64,000 bases of DNA from Ascarosepion bandense (taxonomy: Eukaryota; Mollusca; Cephalopoda; Sepiida; Sepiidae), in NCBI GenBank assembly GCA_037127315.1, contig JBBBDQ010000332.1, positions 943,501 through 1,007,500 of the forward strand. The letters are read 5' to 3'. The notes beneath the pieces were generated by a model that was given only the letters and a program-made list of their open reading frames with translations, was not told the DNA's origin and made no database searches. Each line of letters starts with the position of its first letter. The first letter of the stretch is position 1. This document shows, one piece after another, positions 55,740 through 64,000 of this stretch. The translations under genes were made by a program, and so were the position numbers.

Positions 55740-56100
55740 TTACGGCAACGGGACGAAAAATATCTGGAGAGTGATCACTCATGATATAATGAAGGTCTTT
55801 GATACGGCATGGCATCAGGGATTCCTTCACAAACTGGCCATCTCTGAAATCCCTGGGAAGACTTTCCTGATAGGTAGGTCTATGAAAGTCAGCGTTAATT
55901 GCCAACCCTCTGGGGTACATGAGATCAATACTGGCGACGTTACACAAAGCCACCAAGACATAAAGGGGTTATTGGGTGTGGCAGAATTAGAAAACAGAAA
56001 CATTACTACAGACCGTGAACAAATGAAGAGTAATCAGGAAGACTTTGCGTTTAAGTTTTTGAAGTTTGGCTGGAAAGCATGGAACTAGCAGAGAGTTTCA
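55740..56100 (+). pseudogene. CR1/Jockey-like LINE reverse transcriptase fragment
   Basis: The frame reads HDIMKVFDTAWHQGFLHKLA, ISEIPGKTFLIGRSMKVSVN, then GVHEINTGDVTQ. This is the RT segment D..KAFDTVWH..L..KL...GI....WI..FL..R...V......S....I..GVPQG. The first catalytic Asp (HDIMKVFD) is retained. A frameshift after GDVTQ removes the PQGS continuation, and the YxDD box is not seen. Confidence 0.8.
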
Positions 56101-56194
56101 CATGCGAGAATTGCGAAAAAATACTGTTAGCATTGAAATTAGAGTTACATCAAGCCAACTCAATTTTAATTTAATGAGACCTCGTTGCCACTCT

Positions 56195-56467
56195 AGTCAG
56201 TCAGTTAAGTGCCATACGTGATACACGCTTGGGCGATCATGTCTCGAAAGAGACATGACTGACCGGGCAGAAGATTATCCCGCAGTAGGTTGTCGACCAT
56301 GGCTATAGAACCCAATCTGTCCTGTTATTTAACCCATAACTGGAAGGAAGATACGGATTAATACCTTTCCCAAGGGTATTTGCGCGTAAGTGAATACAAT
56401 GGATTCAACTGGAATTCGAACTCGGCTACCCGGTTTCTCGTTCTGAGCCGATATCCACTGCACCACA
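56195..56467 (-). mobile_element. tRNA-derived SINE, full length (left of head-to-head pair)
   Basis: The minus-strand copy runs from TTTTGTGGTGCAGTGGATAT (56467) through GAGTTCGAATTCCAGTTGA to GCACTTAACTGACTGACT (56195). A small deletion merges the CGGCCAACCAGTCTACC segment into GTCGACAACC. Confidence 0.9.
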
Positions 56468-56479
56468 AAATTTTATCGT

Positions 56480-56743
56480 GCAGAGCTCGATTTTGATCCC
56501 TAGTTCGAATTCCAGTTGAATTCCTTGCATTCACTTACGCGCAAATATCTTTCAGAAATATATTAATCCGTCTCTTTCCTCCAGCTACGGGTCAAATAAC
56601 AGGACAGATTGAGTTCTATATGTTTGCCCACTAGTCTACCGCAGAAAGTAACGCAACCTACTGCGGGAAAATCTTCAGCCCTGTCAGTCATGTCTCTTTC
56701 GAGACATGATCGCCCAAGCGCGTATCACTTAACTGACTGACTG
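56480..56743 (+). mobile_element. tRNA-derived SINE (right of head-to-head pair)
   Basis: The head is degraded (CGTGCAGAGCTCGATTTTGA, CTAGTTCGAATTCC). The body is complete to CACTTAACTGACTGACTG, with a missing GCCTTGGCTGG segment. Only 12 bp separate it from the inverted copy. Confidence 0.85.
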
Positions 56744-57113
56744 ATAATAATTTCCTTGTCGGAAGTTCTAAGACCAATCAATTCTAATTATTGTCAGTCA
56801 TTTCGACAATGCGAAACTATGTCGGAGAAAGACAGGTTAGCTAAAGAAAAGGGTTAAAATTGTTAGCCGAATAATTGAGAGAACAATGATCTTACTTCAT
56901 ATAAGATTTTCAAACGCCATCAGAAAGGCCCGAGAAATTACCACCTGAACCGTATTGATAGACACAACAATGATCAAGATTATCGTCCGAATAAATAATC
57001 GAGTGAAGGGGAAAATATTTTCAAACAATATAGGGCAAACAAGAAAAAGACGAGATTACTAGTCTGCATAATTCTAGATAAATGACAAAAATTTGTCTTA
57101 TTATTATTAATAA
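56744..57113. other. No recognised feature
   Basis: Ordinary AT-rich DNA between SINE and Helitron-like element. Confidence 0.4.
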
Positions 57114-57272
57114 CTAGCAGTATATCCCGGCGTTGCTCGGGTGTAATGAAAGCTTTAAAAATAATCAATGGCTCTGGAGCTCAGACTCAGCCTAAAGAAT
57201 ATTTGTGAGAAGTTTGGTGAGAATTGGATAAAAATTGTGGATTTGTATAAAGGACATACAGACAGATAAACA

Positions 57273-57317
<45 letters not shown>

Positions 57318-57321
57318 CTTG

Positions 57322-57364
<43 letters not shown>

Positions 57365-57685
57365 CGATTTTCTGCACTATTGTAAGAACTGCAACCTTGA
57401 AACTTCTGAATATCGTTTCTTATGTCTTTGTCTGTGATGGTATCAAATTTGATTAAAATCGGACCACTCCTTCTATAACCCGATTTTTCCGATTAGCGAT
57501 TTTCTATATTTATCGGGGGTACCTCGACACAAAACCTAGCTAAGAACACTTGCAGACGCTTATAGTACAGCTGTGTAAATTTTCAAGAAAATCAGCTCAG
57601 CCGTTTCGGAGTCTATAGGTAACGGACACACACACACAGACACACACACACACACACACAAAGTTTCATTTATAAATAAGTTTAG

Positions 57686-57686
<1 letters not shown>
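57114..57686 (-). mobile_element. Helitron-like composite element, copy 4 (complete ends)
   Basis: The minus-strand 5' end is TCTAAACTTATTTATAAATG at 57686, preceded by A. The 3' end is CCCGAGCAACGCCGGG with CTAG at 57117-57114 followed by T. These are the TC...hairpin...CTAG ends and A/T flanks expected for Helitrons. Internal blocks are TCCGTTACCTATAGACTCCG, GTAAGAACTGCAACC (inverted sense), a (TA)n junction at about 57326-57361, a (CA)n and CAGACTCAGCCTAAAGAATA. No protein. Confidence 0.72.
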
Positions 57687-57721
<35 letters not shown>

Positions 57722-57949
57722 GCAAGGAGAAGAAGAAAAAGAAGAAGAAGAAAAAGAAGAAGAAGAAGACAAGCATAAAAAATACGAAGGAACAAAGTAT
57801 TATCACAAAATTGAAACGAAGGAAATGAAAAAACTTAAAAAATAAAAGGAAGGAATGATGAATAAGAATGAAAAAAAAGAGAAAGAAATTACAGAAGAAG
57901 AAGAAAAAAGAAGACGAAAAAGAAGAAGTAATAATTTGAGTAGCAGGTT

Positions 57950-57987
<38 letters not shown>

Positions 57988-58000
57988 AATGAAAATGGAA
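57687..58000. repeat. (AAT)n, (GAA)n and (AGT)n low-complexity DNA
   Basis: Successive trinucleotide arrays. The 136-codon minus frame is a translation of these. Confidence 0.9.
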
Positions 58001-58060
58001 GTAACAAGATCAATAAAAAGATTAATAGACAGAGAATTGGTAGTAATTTAAATATTAGTA

Positions 58061-58283
58061 GTACGTTGTGGAGCATTGGTTATCGGCTTGGAATAAGCAA
58101 TTAGAGAGATGCGTTCGAATTCCAATTGGATTCGTTGCGTTCGCTGACGCGCCAATATCCTTGGAAAAGGTATTAAACCGTTGTTTTTTATATCAGGGCA
58201 GATTGGGTTCTACAGCCTTGGTTAGTAAGCAATCATCTTTCTTTCGAAAGAAACATGACTGAATTTCACGTATGGCACTAAGT
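58061..58283 (+). mobile_element. Diverged tRNA-derived SINE
   Basis: GTACGTTGTGGAGCATTGGT and GCGTTCGAATTCCAATTGG head; shortened body with GGGCAGATTGGGTTCTACAG and TTTCGAAAGAAACATGACTG; end TATGGCACTAAG. Confidence 0.8.
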
Positions 58284-58517
58284 GTATAAAAATTCTAATT
58301 TTTCTATGTAGGGAGCAGATGATCATGTATATTCGTGTTTATAGTAGACGTTATGTTTGTTGGTTACTTGCATATCGATTTCGGAACGTTTATATGTACG
58401 TACTGTTTGTTTTAGAAAAACAAGTGAAAGATTCTTTAAAATGAGTTCAATAAAGATTGGCGATGTAAGATGATGCTTTTTGACGCGTGTGTATAGTTAA
58501 TAATATTGTTATTAATA

Positions 58518-58677
58518 TGTGCGTTGTGGTGCAGTGGATATCGGCTTGGAACGAGAAATCGGGCAGCCGAGTTCAAATTCTAGTGGAATTCATTGAATTC
58601 ACTTACGCAAATACCGTTGGGAAAGGTATCAATCTGTCTCTTCTCTCTAATTGTGGGTTAAACAACAGAACAGATAT
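58518..58677 (+). mobile_element. tRNA-derived SINE, 3' truncated
   Basis: GTGCGTTGTGGTGCAGTGGA and GAGTTCAAATTCTAG head, body to AACAACAGAACAGATATG, then an abrupt switch to mariner-like sequence. The lost 3' half is probably the result of that junction. Confidence 0.85.
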
Positions 58678-58679
58678 GA

Positions 58680-59166
58680 TTACTGAAGTTGTTTGGGTAT
58701 CATGACTGAGTTTTCCTGCCTGTGGTGTCAGCGTCCTGTTGCCAAACATATGGTCTTTCGGCAGCTACACTCGTGATCCAGGGCAGCACTGCCTCCTCAA
58801 GGCATTTGACGTACGCTTCTTATGTTCTATAGGAAGATGAATGGAGGCATAACGTCGCAATCACTAGTGATCCCTACAAACGCCTTCGTAATCACCATTA
58901 AACTTATAAAATTATTTCCGAATCCTCTTCACTGTATTCAGATTAAAACCCAAACACACCGAAATGTTGGTACTGTAGCTTCAGGTATGCCGTTTCCAAA
59001 TTTCTGGCAAAGAGGAAATTGCGTCATGATGCTTTTTTTTCTCACAGACGGTGCCCGACTGACCCCAATATACTGCACAGTCCACAAAATAAAAAATACA
59101 ACGTGCATGCGCGAAATTAAATGGCGACAATTTTCCCATCGCACCTTGTATTTGAGTGGTATTTCT
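58680..59166 (-). pseudogene. mariner/Tc1-like fossil, family M2 (5' part)
   Basis: The minus strand begins with the terminus CAAGGTGCGATGGGAAAATT (59160), then GGGGTCAGTCGGGCACCGTC and CATCATGACGCAATTTCC shared with 62.8 kb. WRQHYTFGCVWVLI-like and later QQDADTTGRKT-like peptides are barely recognisable. No open frame. Confidence 0.65.
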
Positions 59167-59191
59167 GTCGCAGCCTGTAAGTGTTAATAAA

Positions 59192-60118
59192 TCTCTCTAT
59201 ATAAAAGGCAATCTGTGAGTCTGTGTGTGACTGTTTCATATGCACGCCTACATTTTTTAAGCTACGCCATTCAAACTTTCTAGGGACACATATCTACAGG
59301 GAAGCCAGGTCGACAGATACTTGTTGAGTTTAAGGTCAGCAATTTTCCCTTTCGCACTTTTCCCTTTCGCACTTTTTGGCCAAACTTGTTTACATTTGCT
59401 CCGTCAAACATCTAAGATCTAAAATGGTTGCTAGATTACGTCACAGAAATCAAATCACACGTGTCAAATGCAACTAAAAAGAAATAGCTTTTATATTTAA
59501 TTTTTATTCCGACGTTTTAAAAATTCATTTTGTCAACAAAACAATGTGAATATTTTCCCGTAATTTTGAAACAAAAGAAATATTTAAGAAAAAAAGTATT
59601 TTTTCAAACAAAAACAAAATATGTAAAAAAAAAGTGCCAATGGTTAATTTAATTATTTCAGTCTTCTTTTTTTCAGATTTAATATTTCATACTTCAGAAA
59701 ATAAAATTTTAAAAAAATAAAGCTTTTTTCGCTAAATATTTCATGCAGGAAATCAACTGTCTGTAAATTTGTGTGGCATTAATGTAACTTTTTCCTCTAA
59801 AATTAAATGCCTACATTTTTAATTATTCTTCGAAAATTTCTGAACTGATAGCGTAATAGTTTTTATATTTTTCATTTCAGTAACACAAAATAAAGAATTT
59901 TTATTTTTATGTTAAATTATTTAGTCAACAAAAAATGTAAATATTTTCCCCTGTAATTTTGAAACAAAAACAAACGCAATGTTGTTTACAATGTCACACA
60001 AAACATCAAATCACGTTTACGCAAAACAAAAGAAAATAGATTTTTTAATGCTTCTCCTACTACTAAAATGTTCTGAGTTGCACGGGCAACGCCGGGCAAC
60101 GCCGGGCTATGATTTTAG
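59192..60118 (+). mobile_element. Helitron-like non-autonomous element (~930 bp)
   Basis: It starts TCTCTCTATATAAAAGGCAA after an A. It ends with GGGCAACGCCGGGCTATGAT...TTAG followed by T at 60119. The GGGCAACGC unit is doubled near the hairpin. TC start, hairpin near the 3' end and A/T flanks fit a Helitron, though the terminal TTAG departs from CTRR. The interior (AT-rich, with TCCCTTTCGCACTTT repeated at about 59345 and 59358) has no Rep/helicase frame. Confidence 0.55.
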
Positions 60119-60189
60119 TATGAAATAAAGCAAAATTCCAAAAGCGAAAAATAAGCAATATCTGTACAAAGCAGTTGAAGTAGTATTAG

Positions 60190-60235
60190 AAGAAGAAGAA
60201 GAAGAAGAAGAAGAAGAAGAAGAAGAAGAAGAAAA
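60190..60235. repeat. (GAA)n microsatellite
   Basis: About fifteen GAA/AGA units. Confidence 0.95.
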
Positions 60236-60342
60236 TAAAGAAGAAGAAATATTTTGATTGTTAGTAGATATAATAGAATTATTATTAGCAGATGAAAGAA
60301 AAATATTTTGAGTATTAGTAGGAGTATTAATATTAAGAGAAG

Positions 60343-60622
60343 TAGTCAGTTAGTTAATTGCCTTAAAAGGTACAAGCTTAGGCGATCATGTCTTTTCGAT
60401 GCAGAAGATTTTCCCGCAGGAGGTTGCCATTACTTTTTGCGGTAAACCAGTTGTCAACCAGGGCTATAGAACCCAACCTGTCCTGCTGTTCAGTCTATAG
60501 CTGGAGGGAGAAGAGATCGACTAATATCTTTTCCCAGAGTAAAAAAAATGAAACGAATTCAACTGGAATTCGAACTCGGCACTCCAATTTCTTAGTCGAG
60601 CCGATATCCACTACACCACAAT
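60343..60622 (-). mobile_element. tRNA-derived SINE
   Basis: The minus-strand copy runs from TTGTGGTGTAGTGGATATCG (60622 side) with GAGTTCGAATTCCAGTTGA to TTAACTAACTGACT (60343). The region after the B box has decayed (TTCATTTTTTTTACTCTGGG). The 5' part of the 78-codon plus frame at 60388 is SINE body, not a gene. Confidence 0.85.
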
Positions 60623-60671
60623 GAACACCAGAGAGAAGTAATTGAAGAAGAGAAAAAATATTTTGTCTATT

Positions 60672-60711
60672 ATTATTATTATTTTAATAATAATAATAAT
60701 AATAATAATAG

Positions 60712-60753
<42 letters not shown>

Positions 60754-60780
60754 GAAGAAGAAGAAGAAGAAGAAGAAGTA
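60672..60780. repeat. (AAT)n and (GAA)n microsatellite
   Basis: Long ATT/AAT array with a strand switch near 60685, then GAA. The 150-codon hydrophobic minus frames are spurious. Confidence 0.95.
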
Positions 60781-61370
60781 ACGGTGGTAGGAGAAGGAAA
60801 ATGGAGAAGTCGAAGCTGAAAAAGGAAGTCGAAAACATCCTGAATAAGAGAAGGAAAGAAAACAAAAGCGAGAAAAGTAGACGTAATAAGAGGAGTGAGA
60901 GGAAGAGGAGGCAAAAGTAAAAGAGTAGTAGTAGGAGGAAACAAAATAAAAAAAAAACGTCAGTAGTAGCAAAATATGAAGGAGGCCATCAGAAACGATT
61001 CTAATCGGATTTTCACGAAGGCGGGACTTAATATCTACCAGGGAATTTTTAATCCTATTTGGAACTTTATTTTCTTTACTCTTTCTTATCGAATGACGAA
61101 CATTTGAGTCAGTGTTTACCGTAATGTGGTCAGTAGACATAGGGAAGCCTCCGATATCTGAAAACGACTTCTCGGAAATCCTCGTCTGATTTTTTTTTTT
61201 TTTTTGGAAAAAGGAAATGCAGAAAGAAAATCTATGTAACCCCCCTGATATCCTAATTTAGTCATTCACATGTCTGAATGACAGACTCATACACAAATAT
61301 GTTCCTTTAAATATTGACTAAGCTTGGCTGAAACAAAAGGCTAAATGGTGTTTTTTGCTTTTTTGTTTTT
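60781..61370. other. A/G-rich DNA, no recognised gene
   Basis: Purine-rich at left, then ordinary DNA. No domain seen in the short frames. Confidence 0.4.
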
Positions 61371-61374
61371 TTTA

Positions 61375-62045
61375 ATCATTTCACCCCGAGCAAGGCGGAA
61401 ACGCCACTGATGCGCAGGGGGTTACATAAATGTAAAAAGATTAATTAGAAAACAGTGAGGAGTACAAACTAGTTAGAAAGGAACAATAGAAAGCTGAGAA
61501 AGCAGGTGCGATGACAGATACATAGGCGGAGAGAAGGGGAAGGTGATACGGGGGAGGGGAGAGAGCTAGAGTCCAGTGGTTAGTAGATGAGTATTGACTT
61601 TGCATTTAAATTTCTGGAGGTTGTAGCCGTCAGGAAAGCAAGAATACGGGAGCGAGTTCCACAGGCGGGAAGTGCGAGAGAGGAAGCTGCAGGAGTAGAA
61701 TTGTCGTCTGCATTTGGCTAACCTGACTGTGAATGGGTGGGACACAGTTGCCAGTCTGGTTGCACGAGTAAACACCTGTTGAGGAGGCATCAGTGACATA
61801 AGCTCGTCCGAGCAGAAGCCATGAAAGTATTTATAAAACAGACAAAGGGAGGCCACATTTCGACGATGGGGAAGTGGCTGCAGTCGAATCGCCAGATCAG
61901 TACCTATCACATTACAGACTCTCTTTTGGAGCTTGTCAAGAACACTGAGGAGAACGGCAGGGGCACCTGACCATAAATGGCAGCACTACTCCATGCACGG
62001 ACGGATGGTTGACTTGTATATATGCAGGATGGATTCAGGTGTTAG
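61375..62045 (-). pseudogene. CR1/Jockey-like LINE 3' fragment, best preserved
   Basis: The minus strand reads TPESILHIYKSTIRPCME-like with a frame change, then VIGTDLAIRLQPLPHRRNVA, SLCLFYKYFHGFCSDELMSL, TRATRLATVSHPFTVRLAKC, RRQFYSCSFLSRTSRLWNSL and KFKCKVNTHLLTTGL, then a stop: 114 codons uninterrupted from 61910 to 61566. The 3' UTR runs to GCCTTGCTCGGGGTGAAATG and ATTAAAAAAAAC. It defines the C-terminus of the family for the other copies. Confidence 0.88.
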
Positions 62046-62137
62046 CAAGATTGTATTGCGCCAGATTCAAGGTAAGAAAAAAATTGCATTTGTAAATCAA
62101 CATGCGAGAGATGTTCATAAAACCTTTTATCTAGCAT

Positions 62138-62570
62138 TCTTCTTCTTTATGTTACGTGTCTCTTCAGGACATAGGCGATCATGGGATTCCTCTTACTCCT
62201 GTCCCTTGTCACACTTGATGTTTTTCCTCTTGATATCTCTTCTAAACCCTGCTCTGCTATCCATTTGCACATCAAGGATGCCTCACGCTACTTTCCACTA
62301 CCCGTCCTGTGAGATTTAAATTCTTTAAACCCACCTTCCTCATTACGTGTCTCAGAAACCTCAGCTGTCTCTTCCTGATGCTAAATATAAGTTTTCTTCT
62401 GGTTTGTATCCTCTCCAACACCTTGTCTTTGCGCACGTGCTCGGTTCATGGTATCCTCAGCATCCTTCTGTAGAACCACATTTCTGTTGCTCTGAGTTTC
62501 TCTTGCATCTTTGAAGAAATTGTTCAATATTCGCTGCCATATAGAAGGACAGATGTCATATAACAGTCTA
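62138..62570 (-). pseudogene. RTE-like LINE 3' end, degraded
   Basis: The minus strand follows the family order: AANIEQFLQRCKRN-like, ATEMWFYRRMLRIP, VRKDKVLERIQTRRKLIFSI, RKRQLRFLRHVMRKVG-like, with frame changes. The 3' end shows CCATGATCGCCTATGTCCTG and GAAGAAGAATG. Divergence is higher than in the copies at 39 and 47 kb. Confidence 0.75.
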
Positions 62571-62765
62571 GGGTTAAATAGGGACTTAGGTATTTTGAAT
62601 CTTTATAAATACTTCAATAGTTAAACATTTTTTAGATACACTTAAAAATTTTTCTTTAAAACAACATTTAAAAGTATTATTACAGTTAGGTTTACGTTTA
62701 AAAATATCCAAAAACTCTATCGCTTTCTACGTCACGTGATGTAAACATCATATTTAATATATATA

Positions 62766-63520
62766 TATAATGATGCGATGGGTAAATTGCCATCATTATA
62801 TATTTTGAATTTCCTGTATTTGCTTGTTTTTTCATTTTTGCGATGATACAGTATAGTAGGGTCAGTTGGGCACCGTCTGTAGAAAAAAGAGCACCACGAC
62901 GCAATTCACTCTACTAAAAATTTCGAAACGGCATGCTGTGCTGCTTGGCATTCTCGCCGGAAACTAAAATACCAACATTACAAAGTGTTTGGGCGTCAAT
63001 CTGAAAACGGAGCAGAGGATTCGGAAAGAGTCGGATGATATATCCAATTAACATTATAATGATTGAAGTGATCACTAGTAATGGCAACGTTATACTTCCA
63101 CCCATCTTCTCACAGAACCTTAGACATAATACGGAGTGCCTTGAGGAGGTAACCTGGGTTAACGTATGTCTGGCAATATGACACTGCAACAATGCCACAC
63201 AAACAAGGAAACCCATTCATGGTTGTCAGACAATTTCTGCAACCACATCACCCTCTAATTACGACACTGAAACACTCTTGATTATTAAGTGTGGGGCGCA
63301 GTTGACAAAACTCATTATTATACCACAAATTAACTGAAGACAAGGATTAGGGTAGCATTTAATTTAAAAAAGGAGACCATCCAAAAGAGCTGCAGGAGAT
63401 CCCGAAATCGTCTGGAAACCGAAGTTGAAGCCAATGGCAATTTTATTGTATAAATTAACTATTTAGTATTTCAAGATATTTTTGTGTAATTTTGGTGAAT
63501 ATTATCTGTTAGATGTCTGC
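62766..63520 (+). pseudogene. mariner/Tc1-like fossil, family M2, nearly full length
   Basis: The left end is TGATGCGATGGGTAAATTGC. It continues with AGTAGGGTCAGTTGGGCACC, a VFGRQSENGAEDSERVG-like frame, NNATQTRKPIHGCQTISAT-like DNA in place of the QQDSAPCHTS motif, and KETIQKSCRRSRNRLETEVE near 63380-63430. It is the longest M2 copy here and parallels 46535-47283 throughout. Multiple stops. (TA)n follows at 63559-63602. Confidence 0.75.
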
Positions 63521-63554
63521 GTTCTTTTCAATTTAGACGACAATTCATCGATTG

Positions 63555-63604
<50 letters not shown>

Positions 63605-64000
63605 TCATGTGTGTATTATTCTTAATATACGTTTGTATTTTAGGAAATAAATATGTAATAATGTTTGTTCATGGTGTGTTATTTGTTATCAGTTTTCTTT
63701 AATTCTTTTCTCGAAGACTTTTAGACGGCATCATGATTTTTTTGGTTCGAAGTACGAAAGATAAAACTTGTTTCAAGGTTGGTAGACAATATTTTAAATT
63801 TCTGTCGTTGTAAATAGAAAGATTAGATAAATTCTTTATATCAGTTAGAAAGGGAGAAAGAAATCCCCAAAAGGAGAGACGAACTCTGGAAAAAAACAAA
63901 AACAAAAAGAAACAAAGAAAAAGTAGAATGTAAGAGAAGAGAACGGATTGAAAGAAAGAAAGAAAGATGAAAGGGTGGAAGATGAAATGGAAGACAATAA
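63605..64000. other. No recognised feature
   Basis: A/G-rich DNA with a short GAAA run near 63950. No gene supported. Confidence 0.4.

Noticed and set aside
57666..58076. 136-codon hydrophobic frame on the minus strand
   Set aside because: It is the translation of (AAT)n, (GAA)n and (AGT)n arrays.
60679..61140. 153-codon frame on the minus strand with Leu runs
   Set aside because: It is dominated by the (AAT)n and (GAA)n arrays; the remaining part has no recognisable motif.

Overview
The window looks like non-coding, repeat-dominated DNA from a cephalopod mollusc, most likely an octopus. The reasons are a dozen copies of a tRNA-derived SINE whose body resembles octopus SINEs as I remember them, very long (TA)n, (CA)n and (AAT)n arrays, and several molluscan-type transposon fossils. 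I found no host exon, tRNA, rRNA or CRISPR array that I would defend. Nearly every reading frame longer than 60 codons is either a decayed transposable-element protein or a translated microsatellite.

Layout. 1-7 kb: a 138-bp tandem repeat, SINEs, and a CR1/Jockey-like LINE split by a 929-bp composite insertion with a 13-bp target-site duplication. 7-10 kb: an RTE-type LINE 3' end and a mariner fossil with terminal inverted repeats, itself inserted into a SINE. 10-14 kb: minisatellites, a tRNA-headed hammerhead element, a SINE and a MITE. 15-22 kb: inverted-repeat loci with tRNA-like sequence between their arms, and RTE reverse-transcriptase remnants. 22-25 kb: AT-rich DNA with few recognisable repeats. 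25-31 kb: Helitron-like ends, a MITE, microsatellites and a second hammerhead element. 31-35 kb: mariner-like ORF, a perfect 5 x 114-bp tandem array, and T-rich DNA. 35-44 kb: a third tRNA-headed repeat, a duplicated ~0.5-kb block carrying hammerheads, a Tc1-like fossil, and the best-paired hammerhead at 43.3 kb. 44-53 kb: mariner, Helitron, Penelope-like, RTE and LINE pieces. 53-64 kb: pyrimidine-rich DNA, a head-to-head SINE pair, Helitron-like elements, and more LINE and mariner remnants.

The most interesting system is a small dispersed element with a tRNA-like (pol III type) head followed by a type I hammerhead ribozyme and flanked by (TA)n. Five copies plus one inverted fragment are present. 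Two have an intact catalytic core. A third has a different stem I sequence that preserves pairing, which argues that the RNA fold has been maintained. Separately, a Penelope-like derivative at 50.5-50.9 kb has a 16-bp target-site duplication that encloses its (TA)n run, suggesting that at least some of the (TA)n arrays are retroelement tails. All family assignments come from motif recognition by eye; no database search was possible.
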